DNA of 64,000 nucleotides from Vibrio stylophorae (GCF_921293875.1 NZ_CAKLDI010000001.1:1208475-1272474); one strand, 5' to 3'; shown: positions 1-8,580, numbered from the stretch's first letter. Notes: generated from the letters alone by a model not told the origin. Numbers and translations are program-made.

Positions 1-465
1 GATCGCTTATTGGCGAGCTTTAACCGCATCAATACCCATCTTGTGTTTGCCTTGATATTGCCCATGGCAGCTTGTTTGCTATGGCTTTGGTATCTCAGTC
101 CGCAGCTTGATGTGATGTGGCTTGGCTCTGAAAATGCGACAAGTTTGGGTATCAATACAGCCAAGCTGACGCATCAAGTGCTGATTTGTATCACCTTAAT
201 GATTGCCATGGCGACGGCACTCGTCGGGCCCATTCTCTTTTTTGGCTTGATTGTGGTCAGTGTGACACGTCAGCTATGCCAAGCTTTTCAACACCGAATA
301 TTGCTCATTGCTAGCAGTGGTGTTGCCGTTTTGATGCTGCTATTTGCGCATCTACTTGTGGTTCAGTTGTTTTCATTTTCAACCACCCTCAGTGTGGTGA
401 TCAATCTTATTGGGGGGAGCTACTTTTTGTGGTTACTCACCCGTCAATCGATGGCTCAGTCATGA
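1..465 (+). CDS. FecCD-type ferric-siderophore ABC permease, 3' part only
   Basis: The reading frame is open from the first base, so the gene begins upstream of the window; about 154 C-terminal residues are present. The segment is very hydrophobic, with helices around LVFALILPMAACLLWLWYL, a central TALVGPILFFGLIVVS stretch and a last helix ending in SYFLWLLTR. The GPI/LxFxGLIVxxxxR pattern is the usual signature of BtuC/FecCD inner-membrane permeases that pass iron-siderophore or haem across the cytoplasmic membrane. The stop overlaps the start of the ATPase gene (ATGA), so the two are translationally coupled, as in vct/fep-type operons. The substrate cannot be told from this fragment; a catechol siderophore importer (VctG-like) is an inference from family and gene order. 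Confidence 0.85.
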   Translation, partial: DRLLASFNRINTHLVFALILPMAACLLWLWYLSPQLDVMWLGSENATSLGINTAKLTHQVLICITLMIAMATALVGPILFFGLIVVSVTRQLCQAFQHRILLIASSGVAVLMLLFAHLLVVQLFSFSTTLSVVINLIGGSYFLWLLTRQSMAQS

Positions 466-1217
466 TTCATTTTTCTAATCTTCATAAAACCTACCGCCAA
501 TTTTCTGTGTTATCCGATGTATCGGGCGATTTTCCTCGCGGCCAAGTCACGGCCATTATTGGTCCCAATGGCGCGGGTAAGAGTACTTTGCTATCCGTGG
601 TGTGTCGTTTGGCAAAAGCTGATTCTGGCGATATTGAAATTGCAGGCCAACGACTTGAAAGCTGGGATCAAAATGCGCTGGCGAAGCGCTTGTCGGTGCT
701 GCGTCAATCCAATCAAATCAATATGCGCTTTACTGTGCGTGAATTGGTGGCGTTTGGCCGTTTTCCCCATTGCCAAGGTCGTTTAAAAGCGCAAGATCAT
801 CAGGCGATCGATGAGGCGCTGGCGCTGCTCGAGCTGACCCATTTATCTGAGCGCTATTTAGATGAATTAAGTGGCGGTCAGCGTCAGATGGCATTCATCG
901 CCATGACAGTGGCCCAGCAAACTGATTATCTCTTTTTAGATGAGCCGCTGAATAATCTCGATATTAAGCATTCCGTGGCCATGATGCGCTGTTTGCAGCG
1001 CCTTGCTCATGCACAAAATAAAGCGGTAGTGATAGTGATCCACGATATTAATTTTGCTGCGCGCTATGCTGACCGTTTGATTGCGATGAAAAACGGCAAA
1101 ATAGCTCAGATGGGTAGCACGCAAGAGGTCATTCAATCTGAAATATTGTCAGATATTTATGAGGTGCCTTTTGTGGTGACCGAGCATCAAGGGGCGCCGC
1201 TGTGCGTTTATTACTAA
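462..1217 (+). CDS. Iron-siderophore ABC transporter ATP-binding protein (VctC/FepC-like)
   Basis: 251-residue ATPase that drives the adjacent FecCD permease. Visible motifs are Walker A GPNGAGKST near residue 35, Q-loop region LRQSNQINMRFTVRELVAFG, signature LSGGQRQMAFIAM, Walker B DYLFLDEPLNNLD and the H-loop VVIVIHDINFA. The RFTVRELVAFGRFPHxxGR segment is characteristic of the Fe3+-siderophore subfamily (FepC, FhuC, VctC). An in-frame start exists at 429, but the ATG at 462 overlaps the permease stop and gives the normal family N-terminus (MIHFSNLHKTY). No periplasmic binding-protein gene is visible; it would lie upstream of the window. The following gene is metabolic and 134 bp away, so this is probably the last gene of the transporter operon. 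Confidence 0.88.
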   Translation: MIHFSNLHKTYRQFSVLSDVSGDFPRGQVTAIIGPNGAGKSTLLSVVCRLAKADSGDIEIAGQRLESWDQNALAKRLSVLRQSNQINMRFTVRELVAFGRFPHCQGRLKAQDHQAIDEALALLELTHLSERYLDELSGGQRQMAFIAMTVAQQTDYLFLDEPLNNLDIKHSVAMMRCLQRLAHAQNKAVVIVIHDINFAARYADRLIAMKNGKIAQMGSTQEVIQSEILSDIYEVPFVVTEHQGAPLCVYY

Positions 1218-1351
1218 TGCTTCAGTAAAGTGTGATGGCGCGCTTGCCCCGGGATGGATAAGACGCAATTACACACGCTCTCAGGCACAATCAAAGAAGC
1301 GCCATTAAGGCGCTGTTATGAAGCAAGTCCTTGCCCTCAAATGAGATAGAC

Positions 1352-2503
1352 ATGATGAAGATTGTGATCGCCCCAGATTCCTATAAAGAAAGCTTAACCG
1401 CGCTGCAAGTGGCCAATGCCATTGAGGCTGGGTTTCGTCAGGTTTTTCCTGATGCGCAATATATCAAATTGCCCATAGCTGATGGCGGAGAGGGGACGGT
1501 GCAATCTTTGGTGGATGCAACACAAGGGCAAATCATCGACTGCCAAGTGACCGGGCCGCTGGGAACGCAGGTTCAGGCATTTTATGGGCTACTCGGTGAT
1601 GGCAAGACAGCTGTCATAGAGATGGCTGCGGCATCGGGTTTACATCACGTACCTGCAGCTATGCGCAATCCCCTTCACACCACCAGTTATGGTACTGGAG
1701 AGCTGCTGCGTCATGCGTTATCACGTGGTGTGCAGCATATCATTTTAGGTATTGGGGGGAGCGCGACCAATGATGGCGGCGCAGGAATGGCGCAGGCATT
1801 GGGTGTTCAGCTATTGGATGGCCAAGGGCAGAATATTGGTTTTGGTGGTGCGGCGCTCGCTCAATTAGCGCGTATTGATTGCAGCGCCATGGACACTCGA
1901 CTGAACGATGTCAAGTTAGAAGTCGCTTGTGATGTCACCAATCCGCTATGTGGGTCAAAAGGCGCATCGCAAGTCTTTGGCCCACAAAAAGGTGCAAAGG
2001 CGCAGATGATTGCGATACTCGATGGTAATTTAGCGCATTTTGCAGATGTGATGGCGCGTGACTGTGGCCGTGAGGTGCGTCATCTGCCGGGCGCAGGCGC
2101 TGCTGGTGGTATGGGGGCGGGGCTTATGGGGTTATTCAATGCAAATTTGCGCGCTGGTATCGAGATTGTGGCGGATGCGCTGCGCTTATCAGAGATTGTC
2201 GCTGATGCTGATTTGGTGATCACCGGAGAAGGGCGCATTGATAGCCAGACGATTTATGGCAAAACGCCTGTTGGCGTTGCAAAAATAGCGAAGCGCTTTG
2301 ACGTGCCGGTGATTGCAATTGCAGGGGCCATGGGCGCAGATTATTCCGCTGTGCACCAGCATGGTTTAGACGCGGTCTTTAGCTGTGTTCCTCGAGCGAT
2401 GCCCCTAGATGATGCTTTGACTCAAGCGACAAATCATGTGGTGCAAGTTGCGCAAAACGTAGCGATGGCACTGTATGTGGGGCGCAGTTTAGGTTGTGCT
2501 TAA
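1352..2503 (+). CDS. Glycerate kinase (GlxK/GarK family)
   Basis: About 383 residues, the normal size of type-2 bacterial glycerate kinases, which phosphorylate D-glycerate with ATP (to 2-phosphoglycerate in characterised E. coli enzymes). Family landmarks are the N-terminal MKIVIAPDSYKESLTA, the glycine-rich IGGSATNDGGAGMAQALG near residue 142, LPGAGAAGGMGAGL near 248 and DLVITGEGRIDSQT near 290. A TTG-initiated frame opens at 1331, but the ATG pair at 1352/1355 gives the conserved start. The gene stands alone between the siderophore importer and a bidirectional terminator, with no tartronate or glucarate genes nearby, so the source of its substrate is not evident here. Confidence 0.9.
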   Translation: MMKIVIAPDSYKESLTALQVANAIEAGFRQVFPDAQYIKLPIADGGEGTVQSLVDATQGQIIDCQVTGPLGTQVQAFYGLLGDGKTAVIEMAAASGLHHVPAAMRNPLHTTSYGTGELLRHALSRGVQHIILGIGGSATNDGGAGMAQALGVQLLDGQGQNIGFGGAALAQLARIDCSAMDTRLNDVKLEVACDVTNPLCGSKGASQVFGPQKGAKAQMIAILDGNLAHFADVMARDCGREVRHLPGAGAAGGMGAGLMGLFNANLRAGIEIVADALRLSEIVADADLVITGEGRIDSQTIYGKTPVGVAKIAKRFDVPVIAIAGAMGADYSAVHQHGLDAVFSCVPRAMPLDDALTQATNHVVQVAQNVAMALYVGRSLGCA

Positions 2504-2543
2504 CCGCTTTCATGAGCGGTGAATTCAGACTATAGGCAAAAAT

Positions 2544-2570
2544 AAAAAGCGAGCATTTAGCTCGCTTTTT
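2544..2570. terminator. Bidirectional rho-independent terminator
   Basis: 11-bp perfect stem (aaaaagcgagc / gctcgcttttt) with a 5-nt loop and A/T tracts on both sides. It lies between convergent genes, the glycerate kinase (+) and the monooxygenase (-), and can serve both. Confidence 0.85.
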
Positions 2571-2592
2571 AGTGCATATCGATCAGATATGG

Positions 2593-2940
2593 TCAAAATT
2601 GCGGCGCATCAAATTGCTCTGGCTCGTCGGAATAGATGCATACATTCCATTTGTCGACTAAACCTGTGTCGGCTATGCACTGGCTTTCAAAAAAGTGTTT
2701 GATCTCTTTTCGTTGGCAGTGCGCTTCAAAGCTTGCGTTATCGGCCCAAATTTCATGAAAGGCTATAGGGTAGCTTTCACCGCCAGCAAAAGGACTTTCA
2801 ATGTGGCGGGTGACGGTATATTGAATGCAGCCATCTTCTCTGAGCGTGTTCGGCTCAAGCGCTTGCAGTACTTGAAAGAGCGCATTGAGCTGACCTGGTT
2901 TTGGCTGAAATTGCGCGACGCAGTAGACTTTTTTTGACAT
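2593..2940 (-). CDS. Antibiotic biosynthesis monooxygenase (ABM) domain protein, YgiN-like
   Basis: 115 residues forming one ABM-type ferredoxin-like fold: strand KKVYCVAQFQPKPGQ, helix LNALFQVLQALEP, strand GCIQYTVTRHIE, the AFHEIWADNASFEAHCQ segment typical of the family, and a KHFFES helix. Relatives such as YgiN act on quinols, or are of unknown substrate, as small cofactor-free monooxygenases, usually dimers. It starts 5 bp after the sbcB stop and is probably co-transcribed with it. The precise reaction cannot be inferred. Confidence 0.75.
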   Translation of the reverse strand: MSKKVYCVAQFQPKPGQLNALFQVLQALEPNTLREDGCIQYTVTRHIESPFAGGESYPIAFHEIWADNASFEAHCQRKEIKHFFESQCIADTGLVDKWNVCIYSDEPEQFDAPQF

Positions 2941-2945
2941 TGCTT

Positions 2946-4370
2946 TTATCCCATGAGTTGTTGCGCATATTGGTATACAGACTTGAGAATGGCCATTTTA
3001 TGGGCATCTTGCTCATGTTCGTACACTAGATTTTCGAGGTTCAGTAGATAGTCATCAGCACGGCGCGAGAAGTAATCGCTTTTGTGCGCAAGCCATTGCT
3101 GCTGCTCTTTGTCATTGAGCGTGTGCGGAAAATGACGCGCGCGATAGCGAAAGAGGAGCGGTGCAATGCGTGGGTCATCAACGCTTAGGTTGAGGCTATC
3201 CAGAGCTTCTGGCGGTGTTTGGCGAATGATCTCCATGGCGCTTTGTGTGCTGGGCGTGAAAAACCCATCATATAGCTGGGTATCGACGTCATCTTTTGCA
3301 AATTCAGGCGCTGAGAGCTCAAAAAGGGCGACGAGTTTATCGCGTACTTCTGGGTGCTGTTTTAGCTTAGCTAAATTGTCGAGACAGGCTTGGCGATCAA
3401 CATTTAAACGCGCCGCGTCATCAGCGGTGAGTGTTTTTGCTGGAGCAACCACAGGACATTTGTTGGTATGAATGAGCTTGACTGGCACCGGAAGTTCATT
3501 TGCCGCTAAATCCTCTCGTTTGGTATATAAGCGCGCAGCTAAAGCTTCAGCATCCAGATCCAAAAGTGGTTGTGGATCCATGGCAAGGTTGACTGCAATT
3601 ACTGCGTTTTGATTGGTGGGATGCCAAGCCATAGGTACCATCCAGCTGATATTGCTACATTCGCGGCCAAGCATGCCAGAGACATGAACGATCGGCGTGA
3701 GATTTACGGTATCAATCAGTGTTTTGACTTTGTTTTTATTGCGGTGTTCAAACAGGAATTGAAACAGTTTGGGCTGACTGTCTTTGACCAATTTAGCCAT
3801 CGCAATGGTGGCATAAACATCAGCCATAGCATCGTGCGCATTGCCATGTTCAATGCCATTGGCAACAGTGAGGCGCTCTAGTTTAAAGCTGGTAAAGCCG
3901 TCTTCATTTTCTGGCCACTGAATGCCCTGTGGGCGAAGTGCGTAGCAAGTGCGCATGACATCCAGTAAATCCCAGCGCGAATTGCCGTTTTTCCAGCTCC
4001 AGCCATAGGGTTCGAAAAAATTGCGATACAGCGTATAGCGGGTCACTTCGTCATCAAAACGCACATTGTTATATCCCACCACACAGGTATTTGGGGTGCT
4101 GAGCTCTTTTTCAATCGCGGCGATAAACTCAGGCTCAGATAGGCCGTGCTTCAGTGCGTGCTGTGGCGTGATCCCTGTGACAAGACAGGCTTCTGGCGTA
4201 GGTAGATAATCATCTGTGGGGCGGCAGTAGATCACCAAAGGCTCACCAATAATATTTAAATCCATATCGGTACGAATGCCTGCAAACTGACAGGGGCGAT
4301 CTTTGCCTGGATGGGTGCCGAAAGTTTCGTAGTCGATAAAATAAAAAGTGGGTGAGTGTTGGTTGTTCAT
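2946..4370 (-). CDS. sbcB: Exodeoxyribonuclease I
   Basis: 474 residues (E. coli SbcB is 475). The enzyme degrades single-stranded DNA 3'-5' and acts with RecJ and SSB in mismatch repair and recombination. The DEDD exonuclease core is visible: FYFIDYETFGTHPGKDRP near the N-terminus, VVGYNNVRFDDEVTRY near residue 95, and HDAMADVYATIAMAKL near 180 with its conserved His and Asp. The SH3-like and C-terminal helical regions complete the normal length. The frame runs upstream to 4418, but the ATG at 4370 (MNNQHSPTF) matches the family start. The monooxygenase gene follows after 5 bp. Confidence 0.95.
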   Translation of the reverse strand: MNNQHSPTFYFIDYETFGTHPGKDRPCQFAGIRTDMDLNIIGEPLVIYCRPTDDYLPTPEACLVTGITPQHALKHGLSEPEFIAAIEKELSTPNTCVVGYNNVRFDDEVTRYTLYRNFFEPYGWSWKNGNSRWDLLDVMRTCYALRPQGIQWPENEDGFTSFKLERLTVANGIEHGNAHDAMADVYATIAMAKLVKDSQPKLFQFLFEHRNKNKVKTLIDTVNLTPIVHVSGMLGRECSNISWMVPMAWHPTNQNAVIAVNLAMDPQPLLDLDAEALAARLYTKREDLAANELPVPVKLIHTNKCPVVAPAKTLTADDAARLNVDRQACLDNLAKLKQHPEVRDKLVALFELSAPEFAKDDVDTQLYDGFFTPSTQSAMEIIRQTPPEALDSLNLSVDDPRIAPLLFRYRARHFPHTLNDKEQQQWLAHKSDYFSRRADDYLLNLENLVYEHEQDAHKMAILKSVYQYAQQLMG

Positions 4371-4420
4371 CTGGGTCACATGCTTGAAAACAGAGGGTAA
4401 AGATAACACAGCGGCCAATA

Positions 4421-4450
4421 AAAAACGCCATCGAATTCGATGGCGTTTTT
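4421..4450 (-). terminator. Rho-independent terminator, 30-bp perfect palindrome
   Basis: aaaaacgccatcgaa followed by its exact reverse complement, with T-rich ends on both strands. It lies 4 bp beyond the stop of the DUF2059-like gene and separates that gene from sbcB, which is read in the same direction. Confidence 0.85.
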
Positions 4451-4454
4451 GAAG

Positions 4455-5378
4455 TTATAAGTAACCTTTACCGACACTACGCTTTGACGGTTTGAGCCAA
4501 TCAGCAAGGCCATCATCACTTTCTTGATCTTCTTGTGTGACATGATTTTCAGTGAATACGACTTGATACTCGCTGGCAACAAAGTTGCGTTGTGATGCAA
4601 TCACAGAATCAATCAAACTTTCCATTACCAAGGCGATAAATTTTTGTGCATTGGGCTCTGAGATATGAGCGATATAGGCTTCAAGCTCACTGTCGCTCAG
4701 ATCTTGGTAACTGTATAAGCTGTGCAACATGATATTGGTGCGAATACGTGATTTGATTTTGGGCTCCAATTTTTTGGTGAAGCTCTCTATTTCTTCGACG
4801 GGAATAACCAAATCACGGGGATAGGTATCAGATTGGCTGATGGCGTAAAAGTGCACCTCAATGGCTTTTTCAACCATGGGGTAGGTATGTTCAACCAATA
4901 ATGATTTTTCAACGTAGGTGTTAATTAATCCCACACGTTTGGTGTCTTTGACCAGCTCGCGTAGTTGCGTATTGAGTTGTAGTGGTGTGAGCTCGGCCAT
5001 TTGATAGCTGGCATTGGCTTCAAGTTGACGTACTTTTTTTGCGAGTGGTGATTCAAACCATTCAAAAGCGGCATCCATGGTATCGCTGTCAAGCTCGGTA
5101 TAAAGCACGATCTTAGTTTCTAGCAGAAAATCTTCATAGCGAAAATAGGGAATCATCCCACTCATGGTTTGACTGATTTCACGGTCGTTGACGCGTTCTG
5201 CCAACATTTTTTCTTCGGTTTCACTGAGGATAGATTCAATGGTTTGCTGAATGGCGTGGTTGGTGCCACTAATTTCCATTAGCTCAACGACACGGAAATA
5301 ACGAGAGACAGCGAGTCCTGTACCGATAAGGACAATAAGAAGAAGCGTTGACAGGATCCACGATTTTTTGTTGCGCAT
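4455..5378 (-). CDS. Membrane-anchored DUF2059-like protein, unknown function
   Basis: 307 residues. The N-terminus MRNKKSWILSTLLLIVLIG is a signal anchor (one helix, about residues 6-24), so the rest is probably periplasmic. Two regions resemble the DUF2059 fold: VVELMEISGTNHAIQQTIES near residue 31, followed by YRTEL-like text (VLYTELDSDTMDAAFEWFES) in which a helix ends on a short segment of the membrane-bound chain (SPLAKKVR). A second repeat of this pattern occurs at LSDSELEAYIAHISEPNAQKF near residue 231. The tail is acidic then basic (EDQESDDGLADWLKPSKRS). DUF2059 proteins are all-alpha periplasmic proteins without an assigned activity. It is transcribed alone between two hairpins. Assignment rests on pattern resemblance only. 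Confidence 0.6.
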   Translation of the reverse strand: MRNKKSWILSTLLLIVLIGTGLAVSRYFRVVELMEISGTNHAIQQTIESILSETEEKMLAERVNDREISQTMSGMIPYFRYEDFLLETKIVLYTELDSDTMDAAFEWFESPLAKKVRQLEANASYQMAELTPLQLNTQLRELVKDTKRVGLINTYVEKSLLVEHTYPMVEKAIEVHFYAISQSDTYPRDLVIPVEEIESFTKKLEPKIKSRIRTNIMLHSLYSYQDLSDSELEAYIAHISEPNAQKFIALVMESLIDSVIASQRNFVASEYQVVFTENHVTQEDQESDDGLADWLKPSKRSVGKGYL

Positions 5379-5518
5379 TGTTATACCGTTGATTGAATCT
5401 TAGGGTGTATGCTAGCTCACCCATGGCGTTCTGCCTGCATTTGTCGCAGGTCAAAGGTTCGATTTGGGGAGATTTTGGCAAAAAGACTGTAATCGCAACA
5501 TTTTTTTATGCAAACTTT

Positions 5519-5547
5519 CGATGGCAAGCACATTTTTCTTGCCATCG
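5519..5547 (-). terminator. Stem-loop downstream of azoR, possible terminator
   Basis: 10-bp perfect stem (cgatggcaag / cttgccatcg) with a 9-nt loop. On the minus strand it follows azoR, with an A/T-rich but not immediate T run, so terminator function is uncertain. Confidence 0.4.
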
Positions 5548-5595
5548 CGGTATTGTTTGCGACCTAATTAGATTAGGCTTTTCCCTTGTATATCA

Positions 5596-6189
5596 TCAGG
5601 CTATGGCTAGTTTTCCATCTAGATATGCGCTGATATCAAGCACTGCTTGCGAAAGGACCGCATTCTTGTCTTGCTCACTTCCCATGTTAAGCCCCTCAGC
5701 ATAAATAAATTTCAAGTCATGAATGCCAATAAAACCCAAAATCTGTGTCAAATATGGCGCAATTAAATCTGAGGCTTGTCCTTGGTGCTGACCGCCGCGA
5801 CTGGTAATGATTAATACCGGTTTATTATCCAGCATGCCAACGGGACCATGCTCTGTATATTGGAAGGTCACACCAGCCCGGCATAATAGATCAAGCCAAG
5901 CTTTCATTTGGGTGGGTACACTGAAGTTATACATGGGTGCCGCAAGAATGATGAGATCGCTGTCCTTTACCTCAGCAAGTAGACTATCGGCTAGATTCTT
6001 AATGGCGTTTTCTTGATCACTATTGAGCGCAAATAGGGTATCGCCATCTAAGAGTGGTACTGGATCTTGCGCTAAATCGCGTTCAATGAGATGAAAGTTG
6101 TTTAGTTTTGGTTTGATAGATTCTATCAGTGCATTGGATTGAGAGTAATCACCAAGAATACTTGATTTGATAATAAGTGCTTGTTTCAT
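5596..6189 (-). CDS. azoR: FMN-dependent NADH-azoreductase
   Basis: 197 residues, the usual AzoR length, with a flavodoxin-like fold. Visible features are the FMN phosphate-binding SSILGDYSQSNAL near residue 9, the flavin-site APMYNFSVPTQMKAWLD near 94 (MYNF motif) and the RGGQHQGQASD loop near 140. AzoR homodimers reduce azo dyes and quinones with NADH; in bacteria the likely role is quinone or electrophile detoxification. It is a single gene on the minus strand. A short gap and hairpin separate it from the DUF2059-like gene downstream. Confidence 0.93.
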   Translation of the reverse strand: MKQALIIKSSILGDYSQSNALIESIKPKLNNFHLIERDLAQDPVPLLDGDTLFALNSDQENAIKNLADSLLAEVKDSDLIILAAPMYNFSVPTQMKAWLDLLCRAGVTFQYTEHGPVGMLDNKPVLIITSRGGQHQGQASDLIAPYLTQILGFIGIHDLKFIYAEGLNMGSEQDKNAVLSQAVLDISAYLDGKLAIA

Positions 6190-6315
6190 TAGTGGTTCTC
6201 AATTTTTCTAATTTGATGAAATAAGTTTAAATCGAAAGTTGGAGAATGATGAGAGGGGAGATTTGGCTATCTTGTTCAAAAAAATTGAACTTTATTTCAG
6301 GTCTATGGGGTGAAA

Positions 6316-6339
6316 AAAGAGAGGCAGATGCCTCTCTTT
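6316..6339 (-). terminator. Rho-independent terminator of the symporter operon
   Basis: 10-bp perfect stem (aaagagaggc / gcctctcttt) with a 4-nt loop, followed on the minus strand by a T tract. It is 8 bp beyond the stop of the 33-residue small subunit gene. Confidence 0.85.
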
Positions 6340-6347
6340 GAGTTTGT

Positions 6348-6449
6348 TTATGCTTGCTTACTTTGCATGGCGCGACGAATGCAATAAATTGCGCCGCCCC
6401 ATGTACAGCCAATACCAATGCACATCATGACAATTGCTGCTGTGGTCAT
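6348..6449 (-). CDS. MetS-type small subunit of NSS amino-acid transporter (33 aa)
   Basis: Short gene decoded by hand: 33 codons starting MTTAAIVMMCIGIGCTWGGA and ending RAMQSKQA. It has one hydrophobic helix (about residues 4-22) then a basic tail, which is the pattern of the MetS small subunits found after the large subunit of methionine/alanine importers of the neurotransmitter:sodium symporter family. The start ATG is one base from the symporter stop and has a good ribosome site (AGGAG, 6 bases upstream) lying inside the end of the symporter gene, so the two are coupled. The terminator at 6316 closes the operon. Seen: ORF, site and context; family match is by resemblance. Confidence 0.8.
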   Translation of the reverse strand: MTTAAIVMMCIGIGCTWGGAIYCIRRAMQSKQA

Positions 6450-6450
6450 T

Positions 6451-7941
6451 TTAGGCTCCTTCTGCTGTCATTTGTGGTGCAGCAGGTTTGGTGAAAAGGT
6501 TAATTGCAACGGCCACAACAATCATGGCGCCCACCACACACCAACCGGCAAAGAATAAGGCTTTGGTTGGATACCCTTCATAATTGGTAGTGAGTGCGGT
6601 GTAGTACTGCATGATTACAACCACAAGCAATGCGCCTGAAGTGATATAGCGAATACAGTTGACAAACAAGGCACCAACTTTGAACTCGGAGGTTTTGTTG
6701 ATGTAATCGCGCAATCCTTTCAAATTAAAGAACCAACCAATAATAATCAGCTCAATCAAACAGCTGGTGAGAATGCCGATGTTATTGACAAAGTAATCCA
6801 CGACATCGAGTAGGAATAAACCGCCATTGGTGGTGAATGCCAGTGAGACAACTAAACCGGTTCCACAGACAATGGCAGAGGTTACCTTACGGCTCCAGCC
6901 CGTTTTATCAATAATGGCTGAGTTGACTGCTTCTAAAATAGAAATGTGCGAGCTTAGACCGGCGATGGCCAAGGCAAGGAAGAAGAGTGGGCCAAGAATA
7001 TAGGGAATGGGTAGGAAGTTGATTGCTTTCGGAATGGTAATAAAGGCGAGACCGACACCACTACTAACCACTTCAGTCACTGCTACTTGTTGCTCTTGCG
7101 CCATATAGCCAAGTACCGCAAAGATCATGATACCGGCCATAATCGAGAAGCCGCAGTTGATCAAAACGGTCATGATTGCGTTATTGGTCACATCCGATTT
7201 CTCAGGCAAGTAACTTGAATAGGCCAGCATAATGGCAAAACCAATGCTGAGAGTGAAGAAAATCTGACCATAGGCGGCAGACCAAATATTCCAATCACTC
7301 AGGCGTGAGAAATCTGGTTTGAACATATAGTTCAAGCCGGTCATGGCACCATCAAGAAAGATCACACGCGCAATCAGTACAACCACCATCACAAAGAGCA
7401 CTGGCATCATAATTTTGCTGGCACGCTCAATACCAGCTTTAACACCGCCAAAAATGGCAAAAAATGAAACTAACCATGCGAGAGCAACGGCACCAACGAT
7501 GTGCCACTGAATTTGGCCAAGCTCAAGAGGCGATCCGCCCAATTTCAAATATTCACCAAAGAAAAAATCTTTGGTGGCATCGCCCCAGCTTTGGGTAAAT
7601 GAAAAACTGAAATAGGAAAATGCCCAACCGATGATAGCCACGTAGTAAACCGCGATCACTGCTGCTATACATACTTGGAACCAGCCAAGCCATTCTAGCT
7701 TGGGGTGAATACTGGAAAAGACGCGCGGCGCAGAGCCTTTGAGCTTTTTACCCAGCGCAAATTCCATAATGATAAATGGAATACCAGCCGTGATCATCGC
7801 GATGAGATAGGGTAGGAAAAATGCGCCACCGCCATTTTCATAAGCCATATATGGGAAACGCCAAATGTTTCCTAAACCGATTGCAGAGCCGACTGCGGCG
7901 AGGACAAAACCTACGCGAGAGCCCCATTGTTCTCGTTTCAT
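6451..7941 (-). CDS. Sodium-dependent amino-acid symporter (NSS/SNF family, MetP-like)
   Basis: 496 residues with about 12 hydrophobic segments. The N-terminus carries the family hallmark: SRVGFVLAAVGSAIGLGNIW followed by RFPYMAYENGGGAFFLPYL, the unwound first helix that binds sodium and substrate. Further signatures are SYLPEKSDVTNNA near residue 244 and the LAIAGLSSHISILEA segment near 326, a likely second sodium site. Bacterial members import amino acids such as methionine, alanine, tyrosine or tryptophan with Na+. The adjacent MetS-like gene favours the methionine/alanine type, an inference. The gene is preceded by a 460-bp non-coding region that should hold its promoter. Confidence 0.9.
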   Translation of the reverse strand: MKREQWGSRVGFVLAAVGSAIGLGNIWRFPYMAYENGGGAFFLPYLIAMITAGIPFIIMEFALGKKLKGSAPRVFSSIHPKLEWLGWFQVCIAAVIAVYYVAIIGWAFSYFSFSFTQSWGDATKDFFFGEYLKLGGSPLELGQIQWHIVGAVALAWLVSFFAIFGGVKAGIERASKIMMPVLFVMVVVLIARVIFLDGAMTGLNYMFKPDFSRLSDWNIWSAAYGQIFFTLSIGFAIMLAYSSYLPEKSDVTNNAIMTVLINCGFSIMAGIMIFAVLGYMAQEQQVAVTEVVSSGVGLAFITIPKAINFLPIPYILGPLFFLALAIAGLSSHISILEAVNSAIIDKTGWSRKVTSAIVCGTGLVVSLAFTTNGGLFLLDVVDYFVNNIGILTSCLIELIIIGWFFNLKGLRDYINKTSEFKVGALFVNCIRYITSGALLVVVIMQYYTALTTNYEGYPTKALFFAGWCVVGAMIVVAVAINLFTKPAAPQMTAEGA

Positions 7942-8401
7942 AAAAAAGTATCCTTACTAAATTTAATTACTAAAAATCAGCAATTAAATAGTGATATAAA
8001 CTGCATCATGCATTCTTTTGTCGAATAAATAGAAATAAGCCACTATTTTCGACATTGGTCACAGATTAACAGCTTCCCTATTGAAGGCAATAGATAGTGA
8101 GGGCGTGAAATAGGATTGTTTGTGGTTAATTATTCTACATTTATTTACGTTGTTAGTGGATAAATGAAAATTAGCGTGGTTGAAAGTGATAGGTTTGGTG
8201 TTTTTGTTGGTTTGTAAAATCATCTGTTAAAGATGGAATTTGCACCTTTTGCCTAAAATGTGCGCACTTGTAAGATGGATGTACTGTTTTGAATGTAACA
8301 GCAAGCTGACTTCGTGCGATAAAACGTGAGCTTTTGCTTGCACCTTGTTCGATATGGTCTATGCCTTAATTAAGGGCTTTGATTGATCATAAGGAGTGAG
8401 T
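7942..8401. other. 460-bp non-coding region between symporter and YnhF-like gene
   Basis: A/T-rich divergent control region with no open frame that has both a start site and a plausible product. A good ribosome site (aaggag) sits just before 8402. No operator could be named with confidence; promoters for the symporter (-) and the YnhF-like gene (+) are expected here. Confidence 0.5.
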
Positions 8402-8497
8402 ATGTCGGCAGAACTAAAACTAGCATTAACAACCACGGCCATTGCGCTAGCTGTGATTTTAGCGTTTGGATTGATCGCGATTCAGTTTCCCAGTTAG
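8402..8497 (+). CDS. YnhF-like small membrane protein (31 aa)
   Basis: Hand-decoded 31-codon gene, MSAELKLALTTTAIALAVIL then a short tail FGLIAIQFPS. It resembles E. coli YnhF (29 residues, MSxxLKxxLxTTxIxLxxIxAxGL), a single-helix inner-membrane peptide of unknown function. Support includes a strong ribosome site (aaggagtgagt) 6-7 bases before the ATG and an uninterrupted hydrophobic helix from about residue 6 to 27 with a short charged N-terminus. It is followed after 52 bp by the hairpin that overlaps the start of the pseudouridine synthase gene, so the two may share a transcript. Confidence 0.75.
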   Translation: MSAELKLALTTTAIALAVILAFGLIAIQFPS

Positions 8498-8549
8498 CAG
8501 CGTAGAACCCATCTTTATCACCTTAGTGTTTTCATTGTTGAATCTGACT

Positions 8550-8580
8550 ATAATGCGCCCCTAATAAAGGGGCGCATTAT
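8550..8580 (+). promoter_or_regulatory. 13-bp hairpin overlapping ribosome site and start codon of the RluA-type gene
   Basis: ataatgcgcccct (8550-8562) and its exact reverse complement (8568-8580) flank a 5-nt loop. The right arm contains the only Shine-Dalgarno-like run (agggg, 8568-8572) and the first two bases of the ATG at 8579. If formed in RNA, it would block initiation. There is no T tract directly after it, so it is a poor terminator for the upstream gene. Confidence 0.6.

Noticed and set aside
1298-1314. Terminator between the siderophore ATPase and glycerate kinase genes
   Set aside because: 6-bp stem agcgcc/ggcgct has no T tract; too weak to call.
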